Below are positions 20,721 to 28,936 of a DNA stretch of 29,707 nt, piece after piece. The notes under the pieces were generated by a model. The model was not told the DNA's origin. It saw nothing but the letters and a program-made list of their open reading frames with translations, and ran no database searches. Both the position numbers and the translations under genes were made by a program. Positions within the stretch are counted from its first letter, which is position 1. Each line of letters opens with the position of its first letter. The stretch lies in contig NWUY0300061715.1 of NCBI GenBank assembly GCA_004151065.3, forward strand, positions 17,438 to 47,144, written 5' to 3'. The stretch comes from Larix sibirica (Eukaryota > Streptophyta > Pinopsida > Pinales > Pinaceae).

Positions 20721-22303
20721 ATGTACCAATCTCAAGGGAAAAAATGGAGTAAATCCCAAAATCAAAATTATATTCATGAGTAAATTAAGGCTCGGAAAAT
20801 AAAACAACCAAATCAACATGCATGTAATGTCTTGAGAGGTGTTGACAAGAAATCAACTTCATTCAAATATGCCCAGAGAAAAAATATACCAAGATGATAA
20901 GCAAATACAAACTCAAGACTGCAACCAATATCCCCCACATGTATCTTTTACAATGCCTAGAGTCTGAACAAGTTGACAGTCATGTGGGAATAGACCATAA
21001 ATGTAAACATGGTAACAAATGATCTACATATTTCATATTTAAATTTTAGAATGATTCAATATCACTAAAATCATGTCCTCGTCCCCGTACTTGTCCTTGT
21101 TCCCAAGTTTCCTAGCGACTTAGATTGCAGCCAATAGATGGGATGAATAAAGAATATCCATTTTTTTTCTCACTGACATCCATCTTCTTGATTATAGATT
21201 CAAGGAATTGAACATTCACTCATTCCTTTTTTCTGTCACTATAGTATATCTTTTTCCCAAGACTTTTATGGACTCCATGCCATATATGCATTCTTTTATA
21301 CCCATTAAATATTCTTGTGCGCATCAGTTTATAATGAGTTATTTGGAGTAAGTGTTTTTTCTATATAGATGCAGATTTCCTCTTTGCTCGCAATTTTTAT
21401 TTGGAGAGGATGGTTGGCTCAAATATAAAGTGTGTAGAAAATGCATCAATATCGAAATTTGTAGACAATGTATAGAATCCTAAGTAGTAAATATATTGTA
21501 TTCACCATCGGCACATCATGCCTTTAGTGAGGTTGGAGTTACATCATTCTGCTTGCTCCTGCTTAAACTGAGACCATGCTTCTACAAATATGTAGTGGGG
21601 GTGATTACATCCATGCTTTCTTATCACCTTTATAAGAAAAATTGCAAAGCATATGCAGCATGTCTATTACATGTATGCTTGTATATCACCTTCAGTCAAA
21701 AAAATTAGGAGCATATGTTGTTCGATGATCAAATGTTTGTTTGTAAGATGTCTTTTTGTTGTGATGGTCATTGTGTAGAGCTAATGGTTTAACGTACTTC
21801 ATGTGTTTTGTTGTTGTGCTATATTTTCGTTAAATATATGCCAACTCCATAGATCTAATGTCTTTGTACATGAAACGAAACCCTCTTATATAAGTGTACT
21901 GATTTGACAAGGGACCACAAAATTGTGCCTACAAACCTATTGTTGCTTATCATCAAACTGATTGGCACTATGCTTCACAATTTATTCAAGACTTATGGTT
22001 TTAAATCAGTTCGTTGAAGCTGAGAAAAAATCGCAATTGATGCTTAGCGGAATTGCTCCTTTGGAAGTGTGTTTGTATTCATATTTTGTGTAGTGAAAAT
22101 ATTGTGTTTGTCGATGTTTATGCTTTGTTGTGATGGTGTGATTGGGTTAGGGATACTTGGCTTGGCTAATAAGAAAATATATTACCTATATTTTGTTTTG
22201 ATGTCATCCTTGGTTTTGCATTCTTGACTTTTACAAGTTGTCGATCATGTGGCTTGCAAACATCCTTGCACTTGATATAACTCTTCCTTCTTAACTATTG
22301 CAA
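20721..22303. other. Right part of the swollen EHD intron; no gene recognised
   Basis: AT-rich DNA without recognisable exons, RNA genes or transposon proteins. Open frames such as 21,496-21,708 are Leu/Cys-rich but unassigned. A CTCGTCCCCGTACTTGTCCT-type pyrimidine-rich stretch is at about 21,078-21,110. The intron ends at 22,303 with TTGCAA where an AG acceptor is expected. Confidence 0.4.
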
Positions 22304-22430
22304 TTCATTCAATGACAAACCAATAGATGAAGTTGTTTTAGGTCCAATGGGGAAAGACATTTTCAAAAAAGAGCAAGAGGATCTTCTACTTAATTTGAAA
22401 GATATTACAAGGAAAGAAGTTGATCCTCGT
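22304..22430 (+). pseudogene. EHD pseudo-exon 3
   Basis: The sequence completes the split Gly codon and then gives 42 codons: SFNDKPIDEVVLGPMGKDIF and KKEQEDLLLNLKDITRKEVD, then PR. This is the EHD segment 'SFNDKP ... GPxGK-x-F-xKEQ-x-DLL-x-DL-x-DI-x-+K'. No stops occur and the length fits the family exactly. The acceptor dinucleotide is AA (22,302-22,303) instead of AG, a G-to-A-type loss, while the donor GTAAGT at 22,431 is consensus. The phase matches exon 2 and exon 4. Confidence 0.9.
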
Positions 22431-22436
22431 GTAAGT

Positions 22437-22441
22437 TCATT
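22437..22441 (+). repeat. Left target-site duplication of the gypsy element
   Basis: TCATT lies immediately left of the 5' LTR and pairs with CCATT at 28,120-28,124 right of the 3' LTR, with one C/T difference. Five base pairs is the usual duplication size for Ty3/gypsy integrase. It starts only 6 bp inside the EHD intron. Confidence 0.75.
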
Positions 22442-22812
22442 TGGGCAATCATGCAGGCCAAGGCACACCTCTGGAAAATCAAAGGGAGGAGGGCACACCT
22501 CCTTCTCTGGCTCCTCAATCCACATTCTCAACTTAGGAAGGAGCACCATCTGACTCAGTTGGTGGTGGATAGTAAAAGTAGGGTGCAATCTCCAAGAAGA
22601 CAATTAGGATACTAGCTAACTAGCTGTTGGAATTAGTTAGCTATAGTTTGACTCTTTCCAACCATTGTAATTGCATTTCTCTATATAAGATTGCCTACTA
22701 TTCTAAATAAGAGATGGTCATTTTGCTCAATTCTCTTTTTCTCTTGTGTTCTATTGATTTTTGTCTAATATCCAGTATGATCTTTTGCATATCTATCTTG
22801 TGTGATAGATTA
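22442..22812 (+). repeat. 5' LTR (371 bp)
   Basis: It begins TGGGCAATCATGCAGG and ends ...GTGATAGATTA. The 3' LTR copy ends ...GTGACGAATCA, so the original CA end has become TA here. A TATA-type box CTATATAAG is at 22,681-22,689. The GCTAACTAGCTGTTGGAATT region and the ATTGCCTACTATTCTAAATA region are well conserved between the two LTRs. The boundaries are supported by the target duplication on the outside and the primer-binding site on the inside. Confidence 0.9.
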
Positions 22813-22814
22813 GA

Positions 22815-22826
22815 TGGTATTAGAGC
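22815..22826 (+). promoter_or_regulatory. Primer-binding site, initiator Met-tRNA type
   Basis: TGGTATTAGAGC starts two bases after the 5' LTR. The standard site complementary to the 3' end of initiator Met-tRNA in plant LTR elements is TGGTATCAGAGC, so there is one C-to-T-type difference. This is where minus-strand DNA synthesis would be primed. Confidence 0.9.
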
Positions 22827-23529
22827 AAAGATATGAGATGCTCCTGGTACACTCAGTACTAAAGAGTCAAATTTGGTGAGATAATTAGGGACATGCTAGG
22901 GTGGATCCACCCTCCTTCCCTCGGGCAGTGAGATAGGTTTTCAATGATCTCCATTTCCATGGTTTCTCAGAGAGGCACTAGGGGAAAACTTGCCCTCCTT
23001 CTCCTCCTTTGTAGTGCGCCATCATTTTCCAAGACCTCCACTACCAGAGACTATAATTGTTTTTAGATAGAGAGGTTCTAGGGGCCATCTTTCCCTCCCT
23101 CTTCTGCCCATTTTTCTCTTCCATAGAGCTGCTTGGAGCACTTATGCTTTCCCTCTCCTAATATACAATGCACTAGGGTTTTCACAACCTCCACTGCCAC
23201 TCTTCATTTCTCTTCCAGGGGGAGCTAGGGCCATCTCAATGTTGGTCGTGTGTTGGATTTGGTTTGTAGAGAGGCACTTGGGATTTGATACCCCTCTCAT
23301 TTGCACAGTGCGCTCTTCAGGGCATCTCTTGGTTCGAGCTTCCATTCTCACATGGTGCACTCTTGTGGTGTTCTCCTTGCTTGCTTCCAGTGTACAACAT
23401 ATGAATATCATGCCTCCATGTAGTGACATCTCCCCATAGGATTACATTTCCAACCACTCCTACCCCATTTAGGATTTAACTCTTTCCCTTCATGAACTTA
23501 TCTGCTTGTAGTGTAGATCTCCTACACCT
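22827..23529 (+). other. Gypsy element leader between primer-binding site and gag
   Basis: About 700 bp, pyrimidine-rich on the plus strand, with CCTCCCT/CTTCTCC-type words and no clear coding sequence. Open frames at 23,142-23,439 on both strands show no retroelement motifs. It contains several imperfect repeats of an 'AGAGGCACTAGGG...CCTCCTT' theme (about 22,970, 23,075 and 23,270). Confidence 0.5.
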
Positions 23530-24240
23530 CTTAAGTTAGGTACCGGATATCAATTGCTTAAGTTCTTAGGGAAAATGAATGGCAAAGCCATTGATTCTTG
23601 GATACATAGTCTTTCTACATATTTTAAGACCAGTCCTTATCTGAATGGGGTTGAGAAGCTTCAAATTGATATTCTTCAACTTGAGGGCATCTCTCAAGCT
23701 TGGTATGATACTCAAATGGAATCCTTCTCTCTGGTGGTGGTGCTGGGGTATCAAACCACGACTTCTCATTTGGATTCTTGGGACGCCTTGTGTGAGGCTA
23801 TCTGTTAGTGCTTCTACCCTCCTGGATATTGACATCTCCTCCTTGCTTATTGGTTACAACTGCGTTAGCTTGTAGGGTAGTCAGTTCAGAGTTACATTGA
23901 TCTCTTCACCAAGCTTCGCCTTCAACTACAGATTTAGGAGTTGGAAGAGGTTTTCATTGTTAAATTCAATTATGGTCTTTTATTAATGTTGTGTGGGGAA
24001 GTCAATTTATTTAACAATTCTACCTTTGATAAGGATTTTCTTTGAGTTTTGGCGGTGGAACGTAAGCTTACTCCTCACCTCCACTCTCCTTTGTCATGAT
24101 CGAGTCCTTCCTCAACCCCTTCCTCTCCTGCTTCTCCCTCTCCCATTCCTAAAGCTAGGAAATGGTGTTCCTTTCATAAATCCCAATTCCATTCGTCTAC
24201 CGAATGGCATGCTCTTCGCAATTCTAAATCTTCTAAAATT
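23530..24240 (+). pseudogene. gag remnant of the gypsy element
   Basis: The capsid-type region reads KFLGKMNGKAIDSWIHSLST, YFKTSPYLNGVEKLQIDILQ and LEGISQAWYDTQME (23,557-23,735). This is the plant gypsy gag pattern of 'F-G ... D-x-W-I-x-x-L-x-x-Y-F' followed by 'A-x-LQLEG-x-A-x-x-W-Y/W'. After stops at about 23,805 and 23,822 a later part gives ELEEVFIVKFNYGL (about 23,940). The final CHH-like block WCSFHKSQFHSSTEWHALRN is at about 24,162-24,221, corresponding to 'C-x-x-H-x-x-x-x-H-x-T-x-x-C-x-x-L' with the last Cys now Trp. Several stops and frame changes are present. Confidence 0.75.
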
Positions 24241-24389
24241 CTATTTACAGATCTCACCGAGACCTCTACTACTCCCACACTTGTGCCTGATTTAATTCCT
24301 TTGGATAATCCTTTCGAACCCAATCCCTCTTTAGTCCTCATGACCAGAGAGTCTTTGTCTTTTTCCTTGGCCTCACTACTTATGCAAAA

Positions 24390-24720
24390 CTTCCAAATTA
24401 AGCAGGCTATCACGACCCTCGATATGGACAATGGTAGCCAAAAGAATTGGGTGGCTCATGATCTAGTCCAGTGGTTTGCACTACCCACCACTCACTATCT
24501 GACACCATATTAGTTGGGTTGGGTTCAGAAAGATGGCCCTCGTGTCATGGTGATGCACCATTGTGCTCTTATGTTTGCTATCGGCCCTCTTCGTGACACT
24601 GTCCTTTGTGATGTGGTGCCTCTTGATTGTGCAGACCTTCTACTAGGAATTCCTCAGGAGCAACGCCACATGGTCTATCATGCTCATCAATACCAATATC
24701 ATCTTCAAAGGACAACCACA
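24390..24720 (+). pseudogene. Protease remnant of the gypsy element
   Basis: The retroviral-type aspartic protease core is recognisable. TTLDMDNGSQKNWVAHDLVQ starts at about 24,412 and holds DNG in place of the catalytic DSG/DTG. YQLGW-type text is interrupted by TAG at 24,511. Then VMVMHHCALMFAIGP and DTVLCDVVPLDCADLLLGIP (about 24,545-24,650) match the 'C-D-V-x-x-M-D-x-x-x-x-L-L-G-R-P' end of plant gypsy proteases. Change of the active-site Ser/Thr to Asn and the stop both argue against activity. Confidence 0.75.
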
Positions 24721-24869
24721 CTTATGTCCTCACATCCTCTTCTCTGACGTCCCCTCCTTTACTCACTGGTAACGTTGTTGTTCGCCACGTTAATCTACAT
24801 CAACACTTGTCTCTCTGTCTTGTATGCCCCCTCAAGCCTAACACCCCCTCTTAATATCTTCCCTTTGAT

Positions 24870-25640
24870 ATGACAGAGCTTCTCCAATATTTCAAGGATA
24901 TGTTTGTTGCTCCTACTAGGCTTCCCTCACTACACCCTATTAAGCACTCTATTGATCTTATTCCTGGTGCTACCTTACCAAATGCTCCCTTCTATCGAGT
25001 GGCACCTCGTGAAGCCCAAGAAATTGAACGCCAACTCCAACAATTGTTGAATTCTGACCATATCCAACCCAACTCATCTCCTTGTGCCTCTCCTGCCTTT
25101 ATCATCCCCAAAAGGAGTTGAGAAATGGCACCTTGTTATGGACTATTGTTCTCTCAATAAAGCCACTATAAAAAATCAATATCCGCTACCATGCATTGAT
25201 GATCTCTTGGACCATTTGAAGGGTGCTTATTTCTTTACTAAAATGGATCTAACAGTGGGCTATCATCAATTATGCATTTATACTATTGACACCTGGAAGA
25301 CAACCTTTAAGACCAAGTTTGGTCTCTCTAAATCGATGGTCATTCCCTTCGGTTTTACTAATTCCCCCGCCACTTTTATTTGATTGATTAATGATATTTT
25401 TAGGGCTCATATTTGCAAGATTGAAATCATTTATCTTGATGATATCTTGATCTTCAGCAAGACATGGGAAGATCATTTGCTTCATGTCTGCACTGCCCTT
25501 CAACTTCTACGTGAACATCACTTTCGGTTCAAGCTCCGTAAATCTTCTTTTGGGCATACTTTAGTTTCATATTTGGTTTTTATCATATCACCTAAAGGGG
25601 TGAGTCCAGATCATACCAAAGTCCGGGCTCTAGCATAATG
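24870..25640 (+). pseudogene. Reverse transcriptase remnant of the gypsy element
   Basis: RT blocks occur in order: HSIDLIPGATLPNAPFYRVA, then HIQPNSSPCASPAFIIPKR (to 25,118). After a frame change at about 25,110-25,120 come EKWHLVMDYCSLNKATIKNQ, YPLPCIDDLLDHLKGAYFFT, KMDLTVGYHQLCI, MVIPFGFTNSPATF, a TGA at 25,381-25,383, and IIYLDDILIFSKTWEDH. The catalytic box YLDD at 25,432-25,443 is intact and so is the Asp of KMDL. Another stop lies at 25,636. The 'GYHQ' and 'PFG-x-T-N-x-P-x-T-F' boxes place it in Ty3/gypsy. Confidence 0.92.
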
Positions 25641-26220
25641 GCCTGCTCCTCAGTCAGCGGTGGCCCTTAAAAGTTTTCTGGTTGGAATTAATTTTTACTG
25701 CAAATTCATCTCCAATTTCTCTTAGTTGGCCTGACCCTTACATCAACTCTCTAATCAGTCGTACTTCAATTGTACCTCTTTGGCACAACACCAATTTCAG
25801 TCTTTAAAGGATGTTCTATGCTCTACTCTTGTCCTTCAACTTCCATATCTTCAACTGACTTTTGAAATTGATACAGATGCTTCTCAATACACCATTGGCG
25901 CAGTTCTTAAACAGGGAGGACACCCTATTGCATATCACTCAGAAACATTGGTTGATAAAAAAAACAATTACAACACTTATGACAAAGAATTTAATAGCCT
26001 TATACAAGCCTTGAAGCAATTGCACTATTAAATTCTAGGTAAAGAGATAGTGTTGCATACTGATCACCATCCTCTCATATTTCTCAATTCCCATAACAAG
26101 ATTAAGGAGTAGTGTCACCTCAAATGGGCCTCCTATATCCAACAATTTCTTTTGGTGATTAAATACAACAAGGGTACTTCCATTCATATGGTCGATCTAT
26201 CGAGTAGACCTCCAATGCAG
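25641..26220 (+). pseudogene. Connection and RNase H remnant of the gypsy element
   Basis: After WPAPQSAVALKSFLVGINFY (the RT-RH connection 'W-P-x-P-x-x-x-x-x-L-+-x-F-L-G-x-x-x-Y-Y'), the RNase H starts with FEIDTDASQYTIGAVLKQGG (25,861-25,920), the first catalytic Asp in DAS. YNTYDKEFNSLIQALKQLHY follows, with the catalytic Glu of the YDKE box, then IVLHTDHHPL (about 26,046-26,075) with the next Asp. WASYIQQFLLVIKYNKGTSI ends the domain before the 'LSRPP' box (SSRPP). In-frame stops occur at about 25,724, 26,029 and 26,108. Confidence 0.88.
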
Positions 26221-26289
26221 GCACCTCAGTTGTTGGATGTACATTGCGCTGCACATGAGACTTGGAAGCCTCTCCATGCCTCTGCTCCC

Positions 26290-27130
26290 TTGTTTGTTGA
26301 TATCTGATATGTTGTGCACAATCCTACTTTTGTTAATCAAACGCCATTCTTGGACTATGTTGTCAAGGAAAGTTGGTTGTACAAGCTAAATCTGTTGTGT
26401 GCTCCTGCTACAGATGATCGACTAACCTTAATTAAAGAACCCATGTGTCCTCTTAAGGTGGTCACTTTGGTGTGAAGAAGACAGTCCACAACCTCCAACG
26501 CCATTTTTTTTCCTTCCATGAATTGGCAAGTGGAGCATTTCATCCATGCTTGTTCTTTGTGTAGCCAACATAAGCTCTCCAATCAGAAGTATGGAATGTA
26601 TAAGCCCTTGCATGTTCCTTCTTTCCCATGGGACTCCATCTCCATGGATTTTATTAGTGGCTTTCCCATGACTCCCCGCAAGCATGATTCAATCTGGGTG
26701 GTTGTCTGTCGTTCTCTAAAATGGTTGTTTTTCTTCCTTGCAACAAAACCACTTTTAATGCTCAAACAACAAATCTCTTATTTACACATGTTTGGGTTCA
26801 CTTTGGCTTACCCACCAACATCATTTATGATTTTGATGCTCGTTTTCTTAGCACCTTCTGGAAAACATCATGGGATCTCCTTGGATGCCATCTTCAATAT
26901 TCCACTACCTTTCATCCTCAAACCGATGGACAAACAAAATTTGTCAAGCTTATCCTTGTACACTCCCTCCACATTCAGCTCACCCAATCCAAATAGTGGG
27001 ATATGTCTCTCCATATCATTCAACATAACTATAATCACACTGTGCATTCCTCCACTGGTTTGTCACCCTTTGAAGCATGCTTTGGTTATCAACCTTTATC
27101 CCCTTATGAGTTTCCTCTCAACTTGCATCC
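26290..27130 (+). pseudogene. Integrase remnant of the gypsy element
   Basis: The HHCC zinc-binding part keeps the Cys pair in HACSLCSQHK (about 26,545), while the upstream His pair near 26,460 is lost to a frame change. The DDE core begins DSISMDFISGFPMTPRKHDS (about 26,632-26,690), with the first Asp kept. NIIYDFDARFLSTFWKT (about 26,818-26,868) holds the second Asp. YSTTFHPQTDGQTKFVK (about 26,897-26,947) has Lys where the catalytic Glu should be (a GAA-to-AAA-type change). The frame changes between blocks. NYNHTVHSSTGLSPFEACFG (about 27,027-27,086) is the usual post-core block. Confidence 0.88.
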
Positions 27131-27715
27131 TTTAAGCACTCCCCATCTACAACAAGAACATAAATCTACCTTATCCTTCCTCCAATTCTTAGCCCAACAC
27201 GATGCCCAAGTCTCTGCAACTCTCAAAGAATCCCAACAATGCTATAAAGAGTGCCACGATGCCCTCACCATAATTTTTCTCTTGGAGATAAAGTATGGTT
27301 TTATATGGAACACCAATGTTTCAAGTCCCAACACCATCATAAGCTAAAACCTCTCCACTATGGTCCTTATATTATTCTGCAACAGGCTAGCCCTAATGCT
27401 TATCATCTCGACTTTCCTCCTCAATTGGGTATGCATGATTTGGTCAATGCCAATAGCCTCAAACACTATGAGCCTCCCTTGCTTGAAGATTCTGTTACCA
27501 TCTCATATCTCGCTGAGTTTGTACCTGAATTCCAACCCCCTTTCCTCCAAGACACATTGTTGGACACTTGCATTGTTTCCACTCAGCACCACCAGCATAA
27601 TTCTTATCTTGTAGGTCAACAAGGCCACACTCCAACACGAGCTTGATGGTTTTCTGAAGATTCAATGCGTAGTTCCTTTCCACATTTGCCAACCGAAGCA
27701 GGGACAATTCCAAGA
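27131..27715 (+). pseudogene. Integrase C-terminal (GPY) module and chromodomain-like tail
   Basis: KLKPLHYGPYIILQQASPNA then YHLDFPPQLGMHDLVNANSL (about 27,341-27,460) is the GPY/F module that ends plant gypsy integrases. Further on, HQHNSYLVGQQGHTPTRA is followed after a TGA (27,646) by WFSEDSMRSSFPHLP (about 27,649-27,695). The pattern 'Y-L-V-+-x-x-G-x-x-x-x-x-A-(T)W-x-x-E-x-x-x-+-x-x-F-P' is that of the chromodomain tail of chromoviruses, which guides integration to certain chromatin. The chromodomain call is moderately sure, the GPY call firm. Confidence 0.7.
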
Positions 27716-27717
27716 TG

Positions 27718-27731
27718 AAATAGGGAGGAAT
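27718..27731 (+). promoter_or_regulatory. Polypurine tract of the gypsy element
   Basis: GAAATAGGGAGGAAT, almost wholly purine, lies directly against the start of the 3' LTR, where plus-strand DNA synthesis is primed in LTR retrotransposons. Confidence 0.8.
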
Positions 27732-28119
27732 TAGGCAATCACGCAGGTCAAAGCGCACCTCCCCGGGAGGGGGGACCTCTGGACATTCGAAGGGAGGAGG
27801 GCGCACCTCCTTTTTTGGAGCTTCAATCCATGTTCTAAACTCAGGAAGGTGCACCATCATACTCATCTAGTGGTGGATAATAAAAGCAAGGTGCAAAATC
27901 CAAGACGACAATTAGGATGCTAGCTAACTAGTTGTCGGAATTAGTTAGTGTACTTTGACTCTTTTAGACCATTGTAATTGCAGTTCTTTGTATAAGATTG
28001 CCTACTATTCTAAATAAGAGATTGTTATTTTTATTAGTTCTCATTCTCTCTCGTGTTCTATTGATCTTTGTCTAATATTTAGTATGATCTTTTGCATATC
28101 TGTCTTGTGTGACGAATCA
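27732..28119 (+). repeat. 3' LTR (388 bp)
   Basis: It begins TAGGCAATCACGCAGG (the TG start is now TA) and ends GACGAATCA. It aligns along its whole length with the 5' LTR. The main length difference is an 18-base G/C-rich block at 27,761-27,778 containing CCCCGGGAGGGG, absent from the 5' copy. The TATA-type box is at about 27,988-27,996 (TTGTATAAG). Confidence 0.9.
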
Positions 28120-28124
28120 CCATT
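28120..28124 (+). repeat. Right target-site duplication of the gypsy element
   Basis: CCATT, paired with TCATT at 22,437-22,441 with one C/T difference. Confidence 0.75.
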
Positions 28125-28226
28125 AGTTCTTGTTGGTTATGTATGATGTCTATATCTGTCTTTGATTTCTAAATTCTGTATTTATTTTTATTTAATATGT
28201 AATGAACATTGTGCCTTGTTATGCAG

Positions 28227-28365
28227 ATAAATGAATTTGTCAAGCGCGCTTGAGCAGCCAAAATTCATGCATATATTATTAGTCAATTGAAGAAAGAGAT
28301 GCCTGTTTGGCAAAGCTAAGGCGCAACAATGTCTTATTGACAATCTAAAGGAAGAGTTCATGGAG
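28227..28365 (+). pseudogene. EHD pseudo-exon 4, with stop and frameshift
   Basis: After the acceptor ATGCAG (28,226) the exon reads INEFVKRA, TGA, AAKIHAYIISQLKKEMP. After a frame change near 28,302-28,310 it continues GKAKAQQCLIDNLKEEFME. The family sequence has Arg at the TGA, which fits a CGA-to-TGA change. A few bases of the Met-Met-Gly region before GKAKAQ are missing. The end near GAG (28,365) is followed by TTATGA rather than a GT donor. It resumes EHD exactly where exon 3 stopped, across the gypsy insertion. Confidence 0.9.
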
Positions 28366-28540
28366 TTATGAAATTTTGTCTTCTTATGTTTGTCCTGTCA
28401 AAAATTCTTGTTGCATATAGCGTTATGCAATGACCACATTCTAAACTAATATTGAGTTGTATTTTGGTCATATTCCCTGTTCCAATTGATTTTGGAGTTA
28501 TAACTGAATCTTAGTTTTTGATATTTTTTCTTTTTTGTAG

Positions 28541-28639
28541 GTGCAAAAGGAGTTCCACTTGCATGTTGGTGATTTTCCAGATGTTGAACATTACAAAGAA
28601 GTTCTAAAGTGGGAATACAACATTTATCTTGGAAATAAG
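28541..28639 (+). pseudogene. EHD pseudo-exon 5, similarity breaks off near its end
   Basis: A pyrimidine tract and TTTTTTGTAG acceptor (to 28,540) precede 33 codons: VQKEFHLHVGDFPDVEHYKE then VLKWEYNIYLGNK. The first 28 or so match the EHD 'VQREFHL-x-x-GDFP-x-VEHF+EVL-x-x-YNI' block. Similarity stops after YNI, where the family continues into the conserved KFEKLKPKM part. A GTGAGC donor-like site follows at 28,640. The point of divergence may be a recombination junction. Confidence 0.85.
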
Positions 28640-28734
28640 GTGAGCCAAGTTTCTAGCTTGTTTCCTTCTAACTATTAAACAAACCAACATGGAAGGTCCT
28701 CTTGAACTGGGATTTTCCTCAAGAAAATTGGATT

Positions 28735-28850
28735 ACACTACCCTTTACAAAAATTGGATATGCGGGACTTTCTTTTCAAGTGGTTTGAAAAGTTCCCTAA
28801 ATATAGATCAAGAGATTTTTTCTTGACTGGAGATAGCTATGAAGGTTAAG
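28735..28850 (+). pseudogene. Serine carboxypeptidase-like (SCPL) exon fragment
   Basis: Plant SCPL proteins are secreted or vacuolar alpha/beta hydrolases acting as peptidases or acyltransferases. From about 28,754 the plus strand reads [20 protein letters not shown] then [11 protein letters not shown]. This is the family segment leading into the nucleophile elbow 'F-L-x-x-W-F-x-x-F-P-x-Y-x-x-x-x-F-Y-I-x-G-E-S-Y-A-G-H-Y'. The catalytic Ser codon is 28,835-28,837. Glu of GESYAG is Asp and Ala is Glu. The codon after Gly is TAA (28,847-28,849) where His is usual, and similarity ends there. No other SCPL exon is seen. It lies about 100 bp after the last EHD exon and about 90 bp before the UTP20 exon. 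Confidence 0.75.
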
Positions 28851-28936
28851 CACATCATAAATTTTTTGAAGTGCCTTTTCAAATTTGGCTTCTTGCATTG
28901 TTTCTCGGTTACTAAACATTTAACTCCCCTATGTAG

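Larger units (their letters stand above)
22442..28119 (+). mobile_element. Ty3/gypsy LTR retrotransposon, structurally near-complete but dead, inserted in the EHD intron
   Basis: The element is 5.7 kb with LTRs at 22,442-22,812 and 27,732-28,119, a primer-binding site at 22,815, a polypurine tract before the 3' LTR, and a 5-bp target duplication. The coding order is gag, protease, RT, RNase H, integrase, then a chromodomain-like tail. RT before integrase defines Ty3/gypsy, and the tail suggests the chromovirus branch. Stops and shifts interrupt every domain, and the integrase Glu is changed. The LTRs differ at about one site in eight by eye, so the insertion is old. It sits in the same orientation as the EHD remnant and begins 11 bp after an intact splice donor. 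Confidence 0.93.
16006..28639 (+). pseudogene. EHD1-like: EHD (EH-domain, dynamin-type GTPase) pseudogene, five exons, two TE-filled introns
   Basis: EHD proteins are membrane-remodelling ATPases/GTPases of endocytic recycling; plant members have EF hands and an EH domain N-terminally. Five exon remnants in the correct order and phase cover the G3-G4 part of the G domain and most of the following helical domain (16,006-16,223; 16,324-16,415; 22,304-22,430; 28,227-28,365; 28,541-28,639). The EF-hand/EH region, the P-loop exon and the C-terminal end are absent. Introns 16,416-22,303 and 22,431-28,226 have swollen to nearly 6 kb, by LINE C and by a gypsy element respectively. Damage includes a lost G3 motif, an 8-nt gap, an AG-to-AA splice acceptor, a CGA-to-TGA-type stop and a frameshift in exon 4. 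Retained introns rule out a processed copy. The gene symbol is a family label, not an orthology claim. Confidence 0.85.

Noticed and set aside
22295-22603. Minus-strand open frame across EHD exon 3 and the 5' LTR
   Set aside because: It is antisense to a well-supported exon and LTR. A similar antisense frame (27,495-27,866) arises from the 3' LTR copy.
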